From: Salinicola halimionae
GTDB lineage: Bacteria; Pseudomonadota; Gammaproteobacteria; Pseudomonadales; Halomonadaceae
Assembly: GCF_003206065.1 (NCBI RefSeq)
Contig: NZ_PZJQ01000001.1
Span: forward strand, 1 to 32,441
Direction of reading: 5' to 3'
DNA: 32,441 nt
A model generated the notes under the pieces. The model was not told the origin of the DNA and did no database searches. It saw only the letters and a list, made by a program, of their open reading frames with translations. Position numbers and translations under genes: made by a program. This document shows positions 22,156-30,935 of this stretch, piece after piece (the first letter of the stretch is position 1; each line of letters opens with the position of its first letter).

Positions 22156-22857
22156 ATGGGTCAGAAAGTCAATCCAGTCGGAATCCGACTGGGCATCGTC
22201 AAGGATCACACCTCGGTATGGTATGCCGAGCGTGGCGCCTATGCCGACAAGCTGAACAGCGATCTGGAAGTGCGTCGCTATCTCGAGGAGCGTTTGAAGA
22301 ACGCTTCCGTGAGCCGCATTACCATCGAGCGTCCGGCCAACAACGCCCGTATTACCATTCACACCGCCCGTCCGGGCATCGTGATTGGCAAGAAAGGCGA
22401 GGACGTCGATCGGCTGCGCCAGGAAGTCACCCGCATGATGGGTGTGCCGGTACACGTCAACATCGAAGAAGTCCGCAAGCCGGAACTCGATGCCGCTCTG
22501 GTCGCGCAGAACATCGCCGGTCAGCTCGAGCGTCGCGTGATGTTCCGCCGTGCCATGAAGCGCGCCGTTCAGAACGCCATGCGTCTGGGTGCCGGCGGTT
22601 TCAAGGTACAGCTCTCCGGTCGTCTGGGTGGTGCCGAAATCGCACGTACCGAATGGTATCGCGAAGGTCGCGTGCCGCTTCATACGCTGCGTGCCGATAT
22701 CGATTACGCCACTTATGAAGCCCACACCACCTACGGCGTCATCGGCGTCAAGGTCTGGGTCTTCAAGGGCGAAATCCTCGGGGGCATCGAAGAGGTGCGT
22801 GCCAAGCAGAAGCAACAGGCTCAGGCACCCGCATCGAAGAAGAAAGGTTCCAGGTAA
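22156..22857 (+). CDS. rpsC: 30S ribosomal protein S3
   Basis: S3 forms the messenger entry channel with S4 and S5 and contributes to ribosomal helicase activity. The 233-residue protein begins [20 protein letters not shown]. The KH domain contains the GxxG-type loop in [18 protein letters not shown]. The C-terminal domain contains [28 protein letters not shown], followed by a lysine-rich tail. Length matches E. coli (233). GGAG at 22144-22147 sets the start. Confidence 0.98.
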   Translation: MGQKVNPVGIRLGIVKDHTSVWYAERGAYADKLNSDLEVRRYLEERLKNASVSRITIERPANNARITIHTARPGIVIGKKGEDVDRLRQEVTRMMGVPVHVNIEEVRKPELDAALVAQNIAGQLERRVMFRRAMKRAVQNAMRLGAGGFKVQLSGRLGGAEIARTEWYREGRVPLHTLRADIDYATYEAHTTYGVIGVKVWVFKGEILGGIEEVRAKQKQQAQAPASKKKGSR

Positions 22858-22871
22858 GGGGAGACTGATCG

Positions 22872-23285
22872 ATGTTGCAACCCAAGCGTACAAAGTTCCG
22901 CAAGGTGCAGAAAGGTCGTAACCGCGGCCTGGCGCATCGCGGCAGCAAGGTGAGCTTCGGGGACTTCGGTCTCAAAGCTACCGATCGCGGCCGTATCACT
23001 GCACGTCAGATCGAAGCGGGTCGTCGTGCCATTACCCGTCACGTCAAGCGTGGTGGCAAGATCTGGATCCGTGTATTCCCGGACAAGCCGATTACCAACA
23101 AGCCTCTCGAGGTTCGTATGGGTAAAGGTAAGGGTTCCGTCGAGTACTGGGTGGCCCAGATTCAGCCGGGCAGGGTGCTTTACGAGATCGAAGGTGTCTC
23201 CGAGGAGCTGGCGCGTGAAGCCTTCTCCCTGGCGGCCCAGAAAATGCCCATCTCCACCACCTTTGTGAAACGGACGGTGATGTGA
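22872..23285 (+). CDS. rplP: 50S ribosomal protein L16
   Basis: L16 contacts A-site tRNA and is needed late in large-subunit assembly. The 137-residue protein begins [20 protein letters not shown] and has [15 protein letters not shown] and [14 protein letters not shown]82 corresponds to the arginine that the YcfD/RoxA oxygenase hydroxylates in E. coli (R81). The last base of its TGA stop is also the first base of the rpmC ATG, a coupled TGATG junction. Confidence 0.98.
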   Translation: MLQPKRTKFRKVQKGRNRGLAHRGSKVSFGDFGLKATDRGRITARQIEAGRRAITRHVKRGGKIWIRVFPDKPITNKPLEVRMGKGKGSVEYWVAQIQPGRVLYEIEGVSEELAREAFSLAAQKMPISTTFVKRTVM

Positions 23286-23479
23286 TGAAAGCCAACGAAA
23301 TGCGTGAAAAGTCAGTCGATGCGCTGCAGGAGCAGCTCTTCGAACTGCTCCGCGAGCAGTTCAACCTGCGCATGCAGAAGGCCACCGGCCAGCTGAGCCA
23401 GACGCATCTGCTGAAGCAGGTTCGTCGCGACATTGCTCGCGTCAAGACTGTGCTCAACCAGAAGTCAGGTGACCAATGA
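23285..23479 (+). CDS. rpmC: 50S ribosomal protein L29
   Basis: L29 is a small helical protein at the tunnel exit beside L23 and helps trigger factor bind. The ATG at 23285 gives 64 residues, [18 protein letters not shown] onward, with the conserved [15 protein letters not shown] and [16 protein letters not shown]. The GTG three bases upstream is in frame, but the ATG matches the family. The stop overlaps the rpsQ start (ATGA at 23476-23479). Both junctions suggest translational coupling from L16 through S17. Confidence 0.96.
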   Translation: MKANEMREKSVDALQEQLFELLREQFNLRMQKATGQLSQTHLLKQVRRDIARVKTVLNQKSGDQ

Positions 23480-23739
23480 TGGCTGAAGCAAGCAAAGCTC
23501 GTACGCTCACCGGCAGGGTGGTGAGCGACAAGATGGAAAAATCGATTGTCGTATTGATCGAGCGCCGTGAGCGCCATCCGATCTATGGCAAGTACATGAA
23601 GCGCTCCACCAAGCTGCACGCCCACGACGAGACGAATCAGGCCAAGGCCGGCGATCTGGTTTCCATTCAGGAATGCCGTCCGCTGTCCAAGAAGAAGGCC
23701 TGGGCGTTGGTCGAGGTGGTCGAGCAGGCCAAGGGCTGA
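23476..23739 (+). CDS. rpsQ: 30S ribosomal protein S17
   Basis: S17 is an OB-fold protein that binds 16S rRNA early in assembly of the small-subunit body. The 87-residue form starts [20 protein letters not shown]; a second ATG at 23479 would give 86 residues and either may be used. Conserved [19 protein letters not shown] and [11 protein letters not shown] are present. It is the last gene of the S10 operon by the E. coli definition. A 54-base gap follows with no convincing terminator, so read-through into spc genes is likely. Confidence 0.97.
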   Translation: MMAEASKARTLTGRVVSDKMEKSIVVLIERRERHPIYGKYMKRSTKLHAHDETNQAKAGDLVSIQECRPLSKKKAWALVEVVEQAKG

Positions 23740-23793
23740 GCCCGATAGGCGCCTTCTGAACCAGTGCAGTCAGATTAGGTTTGGAGAAAACCA

Positions 23794-24165
23794 ATGATTC
23801 AGACGCAGACAATGCTGGATGTCGCGGACAACAGCGGCGCGCGCCGGGTGCAGTGCATCAAGGTGCTGGGCGGTTCACACCGCCGCTACGCTCGCGTTGG
23901 CGACGTCATCAAAGTGACGGTCAAAGAAGCCATCCCGCGGGGCAAGGTCAAAAAAGGCCAGGTCCTCAAGGCGGTGGTGGTGCGTACGCGCAGCGGTGTC
24001 CGTCGTAACGACGGTTCGCTGATCCGCTTCGACGGAAATGCGGCGGTTCTGTTGAATAACACCAACGAACAGCCGATCGGCACCCGTATCTTCGGACCGG
24101 TAACTCGTGAACTGCGTAACGAAAAGTTCATGAAGATCATTTCCTTGGCGCCCGAAGTGCTGTAA
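23794..24165 (+). CDS. rplN: 50S ribosomal protein L14
   Basis: L14 forms an inter-subunit bridge and is the docking site for the silencing factor RsfS. It is the first gene of the spc operon. The 123-residue protein begins [20 protein letters not shown] and has the typical [21 protein letters not shown] near the C-terminus. A GGAG motif at 23781-23784 precedes the start. I see no clear spc promoter in the 54 bases upstream. Confidence 0.98.
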   Translation: MIQTQTMLDVADNSGARRVQCIKVLGGSHRRYARVGDVIKVTVKEAIPRGKVKKGQVLKAVVVRTRSGVRRNDGSLIRFDGNAAVLLNNTNEQPIGTRIFGPVTRELRNEKFMKIISLAPEVL

Positions 24166-24179
24166 GGAGCGAGGCGGAT

Positions 24180-24497
24180 ATGCACAAGATCAAACGTGAC
24201 GACGAAGTTATCGTCATCGCCGGCAAGGACAAGGGCAAGCGTGGCACGATCAAACGCGTCCTCGAAAACGACCGTTATGTCGTTTCGGGCGTGAACATGA
24301 TCAAGCGCCACACCAAGCCCAATCCTATGGTTGGCAACCCGGGGGGTATCGTCGAGCGAGAGGCTCCGATCCATGCGTCTAACGTGGCGATCTTCAATGC
24401 GGAGACCGGCAAGGCGGATCGCGTCGGCTTCCAGCTGCAGGAAGACGGTACCAAGGTACGTATCTACAAGTCGACGCAGAAGCAGATCGACGCCTAA
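24180..24497 (+). CDS. rplX: 50S ribosomal protein L24
   Basis: L24 initiates large-subunit assembly by binding the 5' domain of 23S rRNA. It contains a KOW motif near the N-terminus ([22 protein letters not shown]). The 105-residue length is typical (E. coli 104). In E. coli the L24-L5 junction carries the S8 binding site that controls the spc operon. Here the 18-base spacer to rplE was too short for me to recognise a full site, which would extend into rplE. Confidence 0.97.
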   Translation: MHKIKRDDEVIVIAGKDKGKRGTIKRVLENDRYVVSGVNMIKRHTKPNPMVGNPGGIVEREAPIHASNVAIFNAETGKADRVGFQLQEDGTKVRIYKSTQKQIDA

Positions 24498-24515
24498 CGC
24501 GAGTCGGGTAGCAAA

Positions 24516-25055
24516 ATGGCGAACTTGAAAGAACGTTATCAAAACGAAGTCATGGCTCAGCTCAAAGAGCAGTTCAGCTATGCCAACGTTATGCAGGTGC
24601 CCCGGATCACCAAAGTGACCCTGAACATGGGCATCGGCGAAGCGACCAGCGATAAAAAGCTGATCGACAACGCTGTCGGCGACCTGGAGAAACTCTCCGG
24701 TCAGAAGCCGGTGGTGACCAAGGCGCGCAAGTCCATCGCAGGCTTCAAAGTCCGCGAAGGCTGGCCGATTGGCGTCAAGGTGACGCTACGCCGCGAAAGG
24801 ATGTGGGAATTTCTGGACCGTCTGGTCAACATCGCGATTCCTCGCGTACGTGACTTTCGCGGTCTGAACCCGAAATCCTTCGACGGTCGTGGCAACTACT
24901 CCATGGGCGTACGGGAGCAGATCATCTTTCCGGAGATCGAATATGATAAGATCGACCGGATTCGTGGTCTGGATGTCACCATCACGACCAGCGCCATCAC
25001 CGACGAAGAAGGTCGTGCGCTGCTTAGCGCGCTGAACTTCCCGTTCAAGCAATAA
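24516..25055 (+). CDS. rplE: 50S ribosomal protein L5
   Basis: L5 binds 5S rRNA and touches the P-site tRNA elbow. The 179-residue protein (same length as E. coli) has [18 protein letters not shown], the conserved [19 protein letters not shown], and the C-terminal [15 protein letters not shown]. The ribosome binding site is weak (GGGTAG at 24508-24513). This would fit translational control or coupling from rplX, as known for E. coli S8 regulation. Confidence 0.98.
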   Translation: MANLKERYQNEVMAQLKEQFSYANVMQVPRITKVTLNMGIGEATSDKKLIDNAVGDLEKLSGQKPVVTKARKSIAGFKVREGWPIGVKVTLRRERMWEFLDRLVNIAIPRVRDFRGLNPKSFDGRGNYSMGVREQIIFPEIEYDKIDRIRGLDVTITTSAITDEEGRALLSALNFPFKQ

Positions 25056-25065
25056 GGGTGGATTC

Positions 25066-25371
25066 ATGGCAAAGAAAAGCATGATTGAGCGTGAGCTCAA
25101 GCGCGCGAAGCTGGTCGACAAATACGCCGCCAAGCGTACCGCGCTGAAAACCGTCATTTATGACGTCAACGCTTCTGACGAAGAGCGCTTCGACGCTCAG
25201 CTGAAGCTGCAACAGTTGCCGCGGGACTCCAGTCAGGTCCGTCAGCGCAACCGCTGCCGCATTACTGGTCGTCCGCACGGTTACTACAACAAGTTCGGAC
25301 TGGCCCGTAACAAGCTGCGCGAAGCTGCCATGCGTGGCGATGTCCCTGGACTGAAGAAGTCCAGCTGGTAA
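25066..25371 (+). CDS. rpsN: 30S ribosomal protein S14 (zinc-independent form)
   Basis: S14 joins the small-subunit head next to S3 and S10. The 101-residue protein is the long, zinc-free type: it lacks the two CxxC pairs of the short form and has the family C-terminus [21 protein letters not shown]. The start follows AAGGGTGG at 25054-25061. L36 (rpmJ), by contrast, is the zinc-binding form, so the two differ in zinc need. Confidence 0.97.
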   Translation: MAKKSMIERELKRAKLVDKYAAKRTALKTVIYDVNASDEERFDAQLKLQQLPRDSSQVRQRNRCRITGRPHGYYNKFGLARNKLREAAMRGDVPGLKKSSW

Positions 25372-25388
25372 GCCACGTCGAGGAATTC

Positions 25389-25405
25389 AGGAGCGCAATG
25401 TAATG
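25389..25405 (+). promoter_or_regulatory. AUG-UAA start-stop element overlapping the rpsH start
   Basis: AGGAG (25389-25393) is followed four bases later by ATG at 25398-25400, with TAA immediately after at 25401-25403. The last A of that stop is the first base of the rpsH ATG (TAATG). This is a one-codon reading frame coupled to rpsH. The spacing of four is short for a ribosome binding site, so use of the first ATG is uncertain. Confidence 0.5.
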
Positions 25406-25795
25406 AGCATGCAAGATACTCTGGCGGATATGTGTACTCGTATTCGCAATGCGCAGATGGCCACCAAGGAGACGGTTACCATGCCGTCTTCCAAGCTCAA
25501 GGTTGAAGTGGCCCGCGTACTCAAGCAGGAAGGCTACATCACCGACGCTACGGTCACTGAAGGCGCCAAGCCCGAATTGACCGTGACCCTCAAGTACTTC
25601 GAGGGCAAGCCGGTCATCGAGCACCTCCAGCGTATGTCCAAGCCGTCACTGCGGATCTACAAGGGCAAGAGTGAACTGCCCAAGATCGCGGACGGTCTGG
25701 GTGTGGCGATCGTCACCACCTCTCAGGGTGTCATGACCGATCGTGCCGCACGCCAGGCGGGTGTCGGTGGTGAAGTCATCTGCACCGTATTCTAG
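25403..25795 (+). CDS. rpsH: 30S ribosomal protein S8
   Basis: S8 is a primary binder of the central 16S rRNA domain. In E. coli it is the translational repressor of the spc operon, acting at rplE. The 130-residue protein (E. coli 130) starts [20 protein letters not shown]. Its C-terminal signature is [20 protein letters not shown] followed by [10 protein letters not shown]. The ATG at 25403 lies nine bases after AGGAG and overlaps an upstream ATG-TAA pair. Ten bases separate it from rplF. Confidence 0.98.
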   Translation: MSMQDTLADMCTRIRNAQMATKETVTMPSSKLKVEVARVLKQEGYITDATVTEGAKPELTVTLKYFEGKPVIEHLQRMSKPSLRIYKGKSELPKIADGLGVAIVTTSQGVMTDRAARQAGVGGEVICTVF

Positions 25796-25804
25796 GAGTG
25801 AGTA

Positions 25805-26335
25805 ATGTCTCGCGTAGCCAAGTATCCGGTTAAACTGCCCAGCGGCGTCGAAGCGAAGCTCGACGACGACCAGCTGTCCGTCAAGGGCAGCCAGGGCACG
25901 CTTGAACTGACCGTACATCCCGACGTGAAGATCACTCAGGAAGACGGCCAGTTGGTTTTCGCCCCGAGCGAACAGGCGAAAACATGGGCCATGGTCGGCA
26001 CGACTCGTGCCCTGGTCCAGAACATGGTCACCGGCGCTTCCGAGGGTTTCACTCGGTCGCTGGAAATCAATGGCGTCGGCTATCGTGCCCAGGCTAGTGG
26101 CAAGACGCTGAACCTAACACTCGGTTTCTCACATCCGATCGACTATACGCTGCCCGAAGGTGTCACGGCGGAAACGCCCAAGAACACCGTGATCGTGCTG
26201 AAAAGCGCGGACAAGCAGAAGCTCGGTCAGGTGGCAGCGGAAATTCGCGCGTTCCGTCCGCCGGAGCCCTACAAGGGCAAAGGGGTTCGGTACAGCGACG
26301 AACGTGTCCGCCGCAAAGAAGCCAAGAAGAAGTAA
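25805..26335 (+). CDS. rplF: 50S ribosomal protein L6
   Basis: L6 has two similar domains and sits near the factor-binding site beside the sarcin-ricin loop. The 176-residue protein begins [20 protein letters not shown]. The C-terminal conserved region [24 protein letters not shown] is intact. Length matches the family (E. coli 177). AGGAG at 25794-25798, overlapping the rpsH stop, supports the start. Confidence 0.98.
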   Translation: MSRVAKYPVKLPSGVEAKLDDDQLSVKGSQGTLELTVHPDVKITQEDGQLVFAPSEQAKTWAMVGTTRALVQNMVTGASEGFTRSLEINGVGYRAQASGKTLNLTLGFSHPIDYTLPEGVTAETPKNTVIVLKSADKQKLGQVAAEIRAFRPPEPYKGKGVRYSDERVRRKEAKKK

Positions 26336-26344
26336 GGCAGGGTT

Positions 26345-26695
26345 ATGAACGCGAAGAAAGAATCTCGTCTCCGTCGTGCCCGCCGCGCCCGTGCCAAGAT
26401 CCGCGATTTGGGTGTGTTTCGCTTGTGCGTCAATCGCACCCCGCGACACATCTATGCGCAGATCATCTCACCGGACGGCGGCAAGGTCCTGGCCAGCGCT
26501 TCCACGCTGGACAAGAATTTGCGCGAAGGTGCCACGGGCAACGCTGACGCGGCTGCCAAAGTGGGCGCTCTGATCGCCGAGCGTGCCAAGGATGCTGGCA
26601 TCTCTAAGGTTGCCTTTGACCGCGCCGGGTTCCAGTACCACGGGCGTGTCAAAGCATTGGCTGATGCCGCACGCGAAGGCGGTCTGCAATTCTAA
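26345..26695 (+). CDS. rplR: 50S ribosomal protein L18
   Basis: L18 binds 5S rRNA with L5 in the central protuberance. The 116-residue protein begins [20 protein letters not shown] with a basic N-terminal tail. It has the conserved [20 protein letters not shown] and the C-terminal [26 protein letters not shown]. Length is close to E. coli (117). It follows rplF by 9 bases with AGGG as ribosome binding site. Confidence 0.98.
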   Translation: MNAKKESRLRRARRARAKIRDLGVFRLCVNRTPRHIYAQIISPDGGKVLASASTLDKNLREGATGNADAAAKVGALIAERAKDAGISKVAFDRAGFQYHGRVKALADAAREGGLQF

Positions 26696-26706
26696 AGGGT
26701 TTAACG

Positions 26707-27207
26707 ATGGCGAATAACGAACAGAAGGGCGGAGATCTGCAAGAGAAGTTGGTGCAGGTCAACCGCGTCGCCAAGGTGGTCAAGGGTGGCCGTATCTTCG
26801 GTTTCACCGCGCTGACCGTCGTTGGCGATGGCAACGGCCGGGTCGGCTTCGGTCGCGGCAAGGCACGTGAAGTGCCTGTCGCGATCCAGAAAGCCATGGA
26901 CCAGGCTCGCCGCAACATGGTCAAGGTCAGCCTCAGCGGCAGCACACTGCAGTACCCGGTGCGCTCCCGTCACGGTGCGTCCAAGGTCTACATGCAGCCA
27001 GCTTCCGAAGGTACCGGCATCATCGCCGGTGGCGCCATGCGTTCCGTGCTAGAACTGGCCGGTGTGCATGACGTTCTGGCCAAGTGCTACGGGTCCACCA
27101 ATCCGGTGAACGTGGTTCGTGCCACGATCAAGGGGCTCGAATCCATGCAATCTCGGGATGACATCGCCGCCAAGCGTGGCCTGTCTGTCGAAGAGTTGGC
27201 GGGGTAA
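26707..27207 (+). CDS. rpsE: 30S ribosomal protein S5
   Basis: S5 helps form the messenger entry pore and affects decoding accuracy. The 166-residue protein has [19 protein letters not shown], the loop altered in spectinomycin-resistant mutants, and it looks wild type. The conserved [19 protein letters not shown] follows. The C-terminal domain includes [19 protein letters not shown]. Length is one residue below E. coli. It is followed by rpmD six bases after its stop. Confidence 0.98.
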   Translation: MANNEQKGGDLQEKLVQVNRVAKVVKGGRIFGFTALTVVGDGNGRVGFGRGKAREVPVAIQKAMDQARRNMVKVSLSGSTLQYPVRSRHGASKVYMQPASEGTGIIAGGAMRSVLELAGVHDVLAKCYGSTNPVNVVRATIKGLESMQSRDDIAAKRGLSVEELAG

Positions 27208-27213
27208 GTGACC

Positions 27214-27396
27214 ATGGCACAGACGATCAAAATCACCCAGACCCGCAGCACCATCGGTGTCCTGCAGAAGCACAGGGCGACAATGACCGGTCTCGGTCTG
27301 CGTCGCATTGGGCACTCGGTCGAGCTGGAAGACACCCCCGCCGTTCGCGGCATGATCAACAAGGTCAACTACCTTGTTCGAATCGAGGGAGAGTAA
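27214..27396 (+). CDS. rpmD: 50S ribosomal protein L30
   Basis: L30 is a small large-subunit protein near 5S rRNA. The ATG at 27214 gives 60 residues ([18 protein letters not shown] onward), matching the E. coli N-terminus. A GTG two codons upstream (27208) would add Met-Thr and is less likely. Conserved [20 protein letters not shown] is intact. GGGG at 27201-27204, inside the end of rpsE, is the likely ribosome binding site. Confidence 0.95.
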   Translation: MAQTIKITQTRSTIGVLQKHRATMTGLGLRRIGHSVELEDTPAVRGMINKVNYLVRIEGE

Positions 27397-27399
27397 TCC

Positions 27400-27834
27400 A
27401 TGAAACTCAATAGCTTAAGCCCGGCTCCGGGTTCCAAGCACGCCGAAAAGCGCCTTGGTCGCGGTATCGGTTCTGGCCTGGGCAAGACCGGTGGTCGCGG
27501 TCACAAAGGCCTGAAATCGCGCTCCGGGGGTTCGGTCAAGCCGGGCTTCGAGGGCGGTCAGATGCCTTTGCAGCGCCGTCTGCCGAAATTCGGTTTCACT
27601 TCGCGCAAGTCGCTGGTGTCCGAAGAAGTCCGCCTTGCCGAACTCGGCAAGGTCGATGGCGACGTCGCTGATCTCGCTAGCCTGAAGAAAGCCAACGTGC
27701 TCAAGAACGCTACCGAGTACGCCAAGGTTGTTCTTTCCGGCGAGTTGAGCAAGGCGGTTACCGTGCGTGGCCTCAAGGTCACCAAAGGTGCGCGTGCTGC
27801 GATTGAAGCGGCCGGTGGCAAAGTAGAGGACTAA
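27400..27834 (+). CDS. rplO: 50S ribosomal protein L15
   Basis: L15 threads through the large subunit late in assembly. The 144-residue protein has the glycine/arginine-rich N-terminal extension ([21 protein letters not shown]) and the C-terminal domain ending [14 protein letters not shown]. Length equals E. coli. Its stop codon directly abuts the secY ATG with no spacer, so secY should be translationally coupled to it, which fits the low level of SecY needed. Confidence 0.98.
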   Translation: MKLNSLSPAPGSKHAEKRLGRGIGSGLGKTGGRGHKGLKSRSGGSVKPGFEGGQMPLQRRLPKFGFTSRKSLVSEEVRLAELGKVDGDVADLASLKKANVLKNATEYAKVVLSGELSKAVTVRGLKVTKGARAAIEAAGGKVED

Positions 27835-29169
27835 ATGGCTAAGTCAGGAAACATGCCGGCGAACAAGGGTAGTGGTCTCAGCGAGCTGTGGGCACGCCTG
27901 CGTTTCGTCTTTATCGCGATCGTGGTGTACCGCATTGGTGCCCACATCCCCGTCCCCGGCATCGATCCTGACCAGCTGGCTGCCCTGTTTCGGGAGAACC
28001 AGGGCACCATCCTGGGCATGTTCAACATGTTCTCGGGGGGTGCGCTGCAGCGCATGAGTATCTTCGCACTGGGGATCATGCCGTACATCTCCGCGTCGAT
28101 CATCATGCAGCTTCTGACCGCGGTATCGCCTCAGCTCGAAGCGCTGAAGAAAGAGGGCGAAGCCGGGCGTCGCAAGATCAACCAGTACACCCGCTACGGC
28201 ACGGTGTTACTGGCGCTGATCCAGGCAACCGGAATGTCAGTTGGTCTAGTCAGTCAGGGCGTTGCTTACTCTGGTGACATCAGTTTCTATTTCACTGCCG
28301 TCGTCACCTTCGTGGCCGGTGCAGTATTCCTGATGTGGCTGGGCGAGCAGATCACCGAAAAAGGGATCGGCAACGGTATCTCGTTGATCATCTTTTCCGG
28401 GATCGTGGCAGGCCTACCCAATGCGATCGGTCAGTCGTTCGAGTTGGCGCGTAATGATGGTGCCTGGAACGTTCTGCCGCTGCTGGCGTTGGCGATTCTA
28501 GGTATCGCCACGATCGCCTTCGTGGTGTTCATCGAACGCGGTCAACGCCGCATCACGGTGAACTATCCGCGTCGTCAGGTTGGCAACAAGATGTATGCCG
28601 GTCAGAGCAGCTATCTGCCGCTGAAGGTCAATATGGCGGGCGTCATTCCGCCGATCTTCGCGTCCAGTATTCTGCTGTTTCCTGGCTCGATCGGTCAGTG
28701 GCTAGGCCAGAGCGATGGCTTCGAGTGGCTGCAGGTAGCCTCACAGCAGCTCGCTCCGGGGGCGCCGCTGTACATCATCCTGTTCGCGGCGGCAGTGCTG
28801 TTTTTCTGCTTCTTCTATACGGCGTTGGTGTTCAATCCGAAGGATGTCGCTGACAACTTGAAGAAGTCCGGTGCTTTTCTGCCGGGGATCCGTCCGGGAG
28901 AGCAGACCGCTCGCTACGTCGACAAGGTGATGACGCGTCTGACCCTTTTCGGGGCGCTCTACATCACACTGGTCTCGTTGATGCCGCAGTTCCTGATGGT
29001 GGCTTGGCAGGTGCCGTTCTACTTCGGGGGCACTTCGCTGCTGATCGTGGTCGTGGTAATCATGGACTTCATGGCCCAGGTTCAGTCTCACCTGATGTCT
29101 CACCAGTATGAGTCGGTGATGAAGAAATCGAACCTGAAGGGCTACGGTAGCGGCGGCCTGACGCGCTGA
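27835..29169 (+). CDS. secY: preprotein translocase subunit SecY
   Basis: SecY is the protein-conducting channel of the inner membrane. The 444-residue protein shows ten hydrophobic segments, from [20 protein letters not shown] at the N-terminus to the last pair ending [19 protein letters not shown]. The plug-region pattern, the cytosolic loop with [19 protein letters not shown], and [10 protein letters not shown] (with the arginine equivalent to E. coli R357) are all present. Length equals the E. coli protein (443). The ATG immediately follows the rplO stop; AGAGGA inside the end of rplO serves as ribosome binding site. Confidence 0.98.
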   Translation: MAKSGNMPANKGSGLSELWARLRFVFIAIVVYRIGAHIPVPGIDPDQLAALFRENQGTILGMFNMFSGGALQRMSIFALGIMPYISASIIMQLLTAVSPQLEALKKEGEAGRRKINQYTRYGTVLLALIQATGMSVGLVSQGVAYSGDISFYFTAVVTFVAGAVFLMWLGEQITEKGIGNGISLIIFSGIVAGLPNAIGQSFELARNDGAWNVLPLLALAILGIATIAFVVFIERGQRRITVNYPRRQVGNKMYAGQSSYLPLKVNMAGVIPPIFASSILLFPGSIGQWLGQSDGFEWLQVASQQLAPGAPLYIILFAAAVLFFCFFYTALVFNPKDVADNLKKSGAFLPGIRPGEQTARYVDKVMTRLTLFGALYITLVSLMPQFLMVAWQVPFYFGGTSLLIVVVVIMDFMAQVQSHLMSHQYESVMKKSNLKGYGSGGLTR

Positions 29170-29199
29170 GCCTCCGCCAGAGAGCATTTGGAGAGAACG

Positions 29200-29313
29200 A
29201 TGAAAGTTCGAGCTTCTGTAAAGAAAATGTGCCGTAACTGCAAGATCATTCGGCGCAATGGCGCGGTTCGTGTAATTTGCACCGAACCTCGTCACAAGCA
29301 GCGTCAGGGTTGA
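29200..29313 (+). CDS. rpmJ: 50S ribosomal protein L36 (zinc-binding form)
   Basis: A 37-residue protein, [19 protein letters not shown] onward, that binds 23S rRNA in the large subunit. It has the zinc ribbon C11, C14, C27 and H32, the zinc-dependent C+ form. GGAGAG at 29190-29195 precedes the ATG. Its place between secY and rpsM is the usual one for gammaproteobacteria. No second rpmJ is visible here; a zinc-free paralogue, if any, would be elsewhere. Confidence 0.96.
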   Translation: MKVRASVKKMCRNCKIIRRNGAVRVICTEPRHKQRQG

Positions 29314-29443
29314 TTCGATCCTAACGCTGTGAGTAAAAAGCGGGCCATGGCATACCCCTTGCCTTGAGAGAGGTCAGGGTGTATGCTATTGCGCCCTTTG
29401 TGGAAGACTAACGAGCAAGCCGCTCAACATTCGGAGTAAGCTG
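29314..29443 (+). promoter_or_regulatory. alpha operon leader: hairpin, possible promoter and candidate S4 control region
   Basis: The spacer holds an imperfect stem, GCATAC (29350-29355) / GTATGC (29381-29386), continued by CCCT/AGGG and CC/GG with small defects. A possible promoter, TTGCCT (29359-29364), 17 bases, TATGCT (29382-29387), lies within the stem. In E. coli, S4 represses this operon by binding a pseudoknot around the rpsM start. The last 55 bases here are in the right place, but I could not confirm the pseudoknot by eye. Confidence 0.4.
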
Positions 29444-29800
29444 ATGGCCCGTATTGCAGGCGTCAATATCCCGGACAACAAGCATGCGGCGATCTCGCTG
29501 ACCTACATCTACGGGATTGGCCGCACGCGCGCAGAAGCAGTTTGCGTCGCTGCCGGCATCGCACCGACCACCAAGGTCCAGGAACTGTCTGGCGAAGAGC
29601 TCGACGTCCTACGTACCGAAGTGGGCAAGTACACCGTAGAAGGCGACCTTCGCCGTGATACGACGCTGAATATCAAGCGTCTCATGGATCTGGGTTGTTA
29701 CCGTGGTCTGCGCCATCGTCGTGGTCTACCGCTGCGTGGTCAGCGTACCAAGACCAATGCGCGTACCCGTAAGGGACCGCGTAAACCGATTCGTAAGTAA
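29444..29800 (+). CDS. rpsM: 30S ribosomal protein S13
   Basis: S13 lies at the head of the small subunit and bridges to the large subunit and the P-site tRNA through its basic tail. The 118-residue protein begins [20 protein letters not shown]. The C-terminal tail [20 protein letters not shown] ends in KGPRKPIRK. Length equals E. coli. GGAG at 29431-29434 supports the start. First gene of the alpha operon. Confidence 0.98.
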   Translation: MARIAGVNIPDNKHAAISLTYIYGIGRTRAEAVCVAAGIAPTTKVQELSGEELDVLRTEVGKYTVEGDLRRDTTLNIKRLMDLGCYRGLRHRRGLPLRGQRTKTNARTRKGPRKPIRK

Positions 29801-29836
29801 TTAACGTTCCGGCGTTTAAGATCAGGATACATCAAC

Positions 29837-30223
<387 letters not shown>

Positions 30224-30235
30224 GGAGACTGACTC

Positions 30236-30856
30236 ATGGCTCGTTATCTAGGTCCCAAGTGTAAACTTTCTCGTCGTGAGGGTACCGACCTCTTTCTCAA
30301 GAGCGGTGTCACTCCCTTCGAAAAGAAGTGCAAATCCGAGCAGATCCCGGGTGTGCACGGCCAGCGCCGTCAGCGTCTTTCCGACTACGGCTTGCAGCTT
30401 CGCGAGAAGCAGAAAGTACGTCGTATCTACGGCGTACTCGAAAAACAGTTCCGCAACTACTACAAGGAAGCCGCTCGCCTGAAAGGTGCGACCGGTGAAT
30501 CCCTGCTGCAGCTGCTGGAATGCCGACTGGACAACGTGGTTTATCGCATGGGCTTCGGCTCTACGCGTAATGAATCGCGCCAGTTGGTCAGCCACAAGGC
30601 GATTACGGTCAATGGCCGTACCGTCAACGTGGCGTCCTATCAGGTGCGTCCCGGCGACGTCGTGTCTGTTCGCGAGAAGGCCAAGAATCAGGCCCGTATC
30701 CAGCAGGCCCTGTCCATCGCTGCCAACCGCGGCGACGTGACGTGGATCGACATCGATTCGAAGAAGATGGAAGGCACTTTCAAGGCTGTCCCGGAACGCG
30801 GTGACCTGTCTGCCGACATCAACGAAAACCTGATCGTCGAGCTGTATTCCAAGTAA
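30236..30856 (+). CDS. rpsD: 30S ribosomal protein S4
   Basis: S4 starts small-subunit assembly at the 16S rRNA 5' domain and lines the messenger entry. It also represses the alpha operon and acts as an antitermination factor in E. coli. The 206-residue length equals E. coli. The conserved S4 RNA-binding domain is at about 95-155, including [20 protein letters not shown] and [20 protein letters not shown]. It is the zinc-free form (no N-terminal CxxC). GGAG at 30223-30226 sets the start. A strong hairpin follows before rpoA. Confidence 0.98.
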   Translation: MARYLGPKCKLSRREGTDLFLKSGVTPFEKKCKSEQIPGVHGQRRQRLSDYGLQLREKQKVRRIYGVLEKQFRNYYKEAARLKGATGESLLQLLECRLDNVVYRMGFGSTRNESRQLVSHKAITVNGRTVNVASYQVRPGDVVSVREKAKNQARIQQALSIAANRGDVTWIDIDSKKMEGTFKAVPERGDLSADINENLIVELYSK

Positions 30857-30858
30857 GT

Positions 30859-30899
30859 CTGGAATCGGGCCGCCCGTCGGCCCGACTCCAGCCTGGAGT
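30859..30899 (+). promoter_or_regulatory. strong hairpin between rpsD and rpoA
   Basis: CTGGA (30859-30863) and TCGGGCCG (30865-30872) pair with CGGCCCGA (30878-30885) and TCCAG (30887-30891): 13 base pairs with one A/C mismatch and a five-base loop. There is no T-run. The ACTCC of the 3' arm (30885-30889) can alternatively pair with GGAGT (30895-30899). It may lower or stabilise transcription into rpoA. Confidence 0.6.
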
Positions 30900-30935
30900 A
30901 CCGAATTTCGTTTGGCAGCCTGGGAAGGTGTTCAT

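Noticed and set aside
24498-24515. S8 operator at the rplX-rplE junction
   Set aside because: Expected from E. coli, but I could not draw a convincing S8-type stem with the characteristic internal loop by eye, so it is not listed as a feature.
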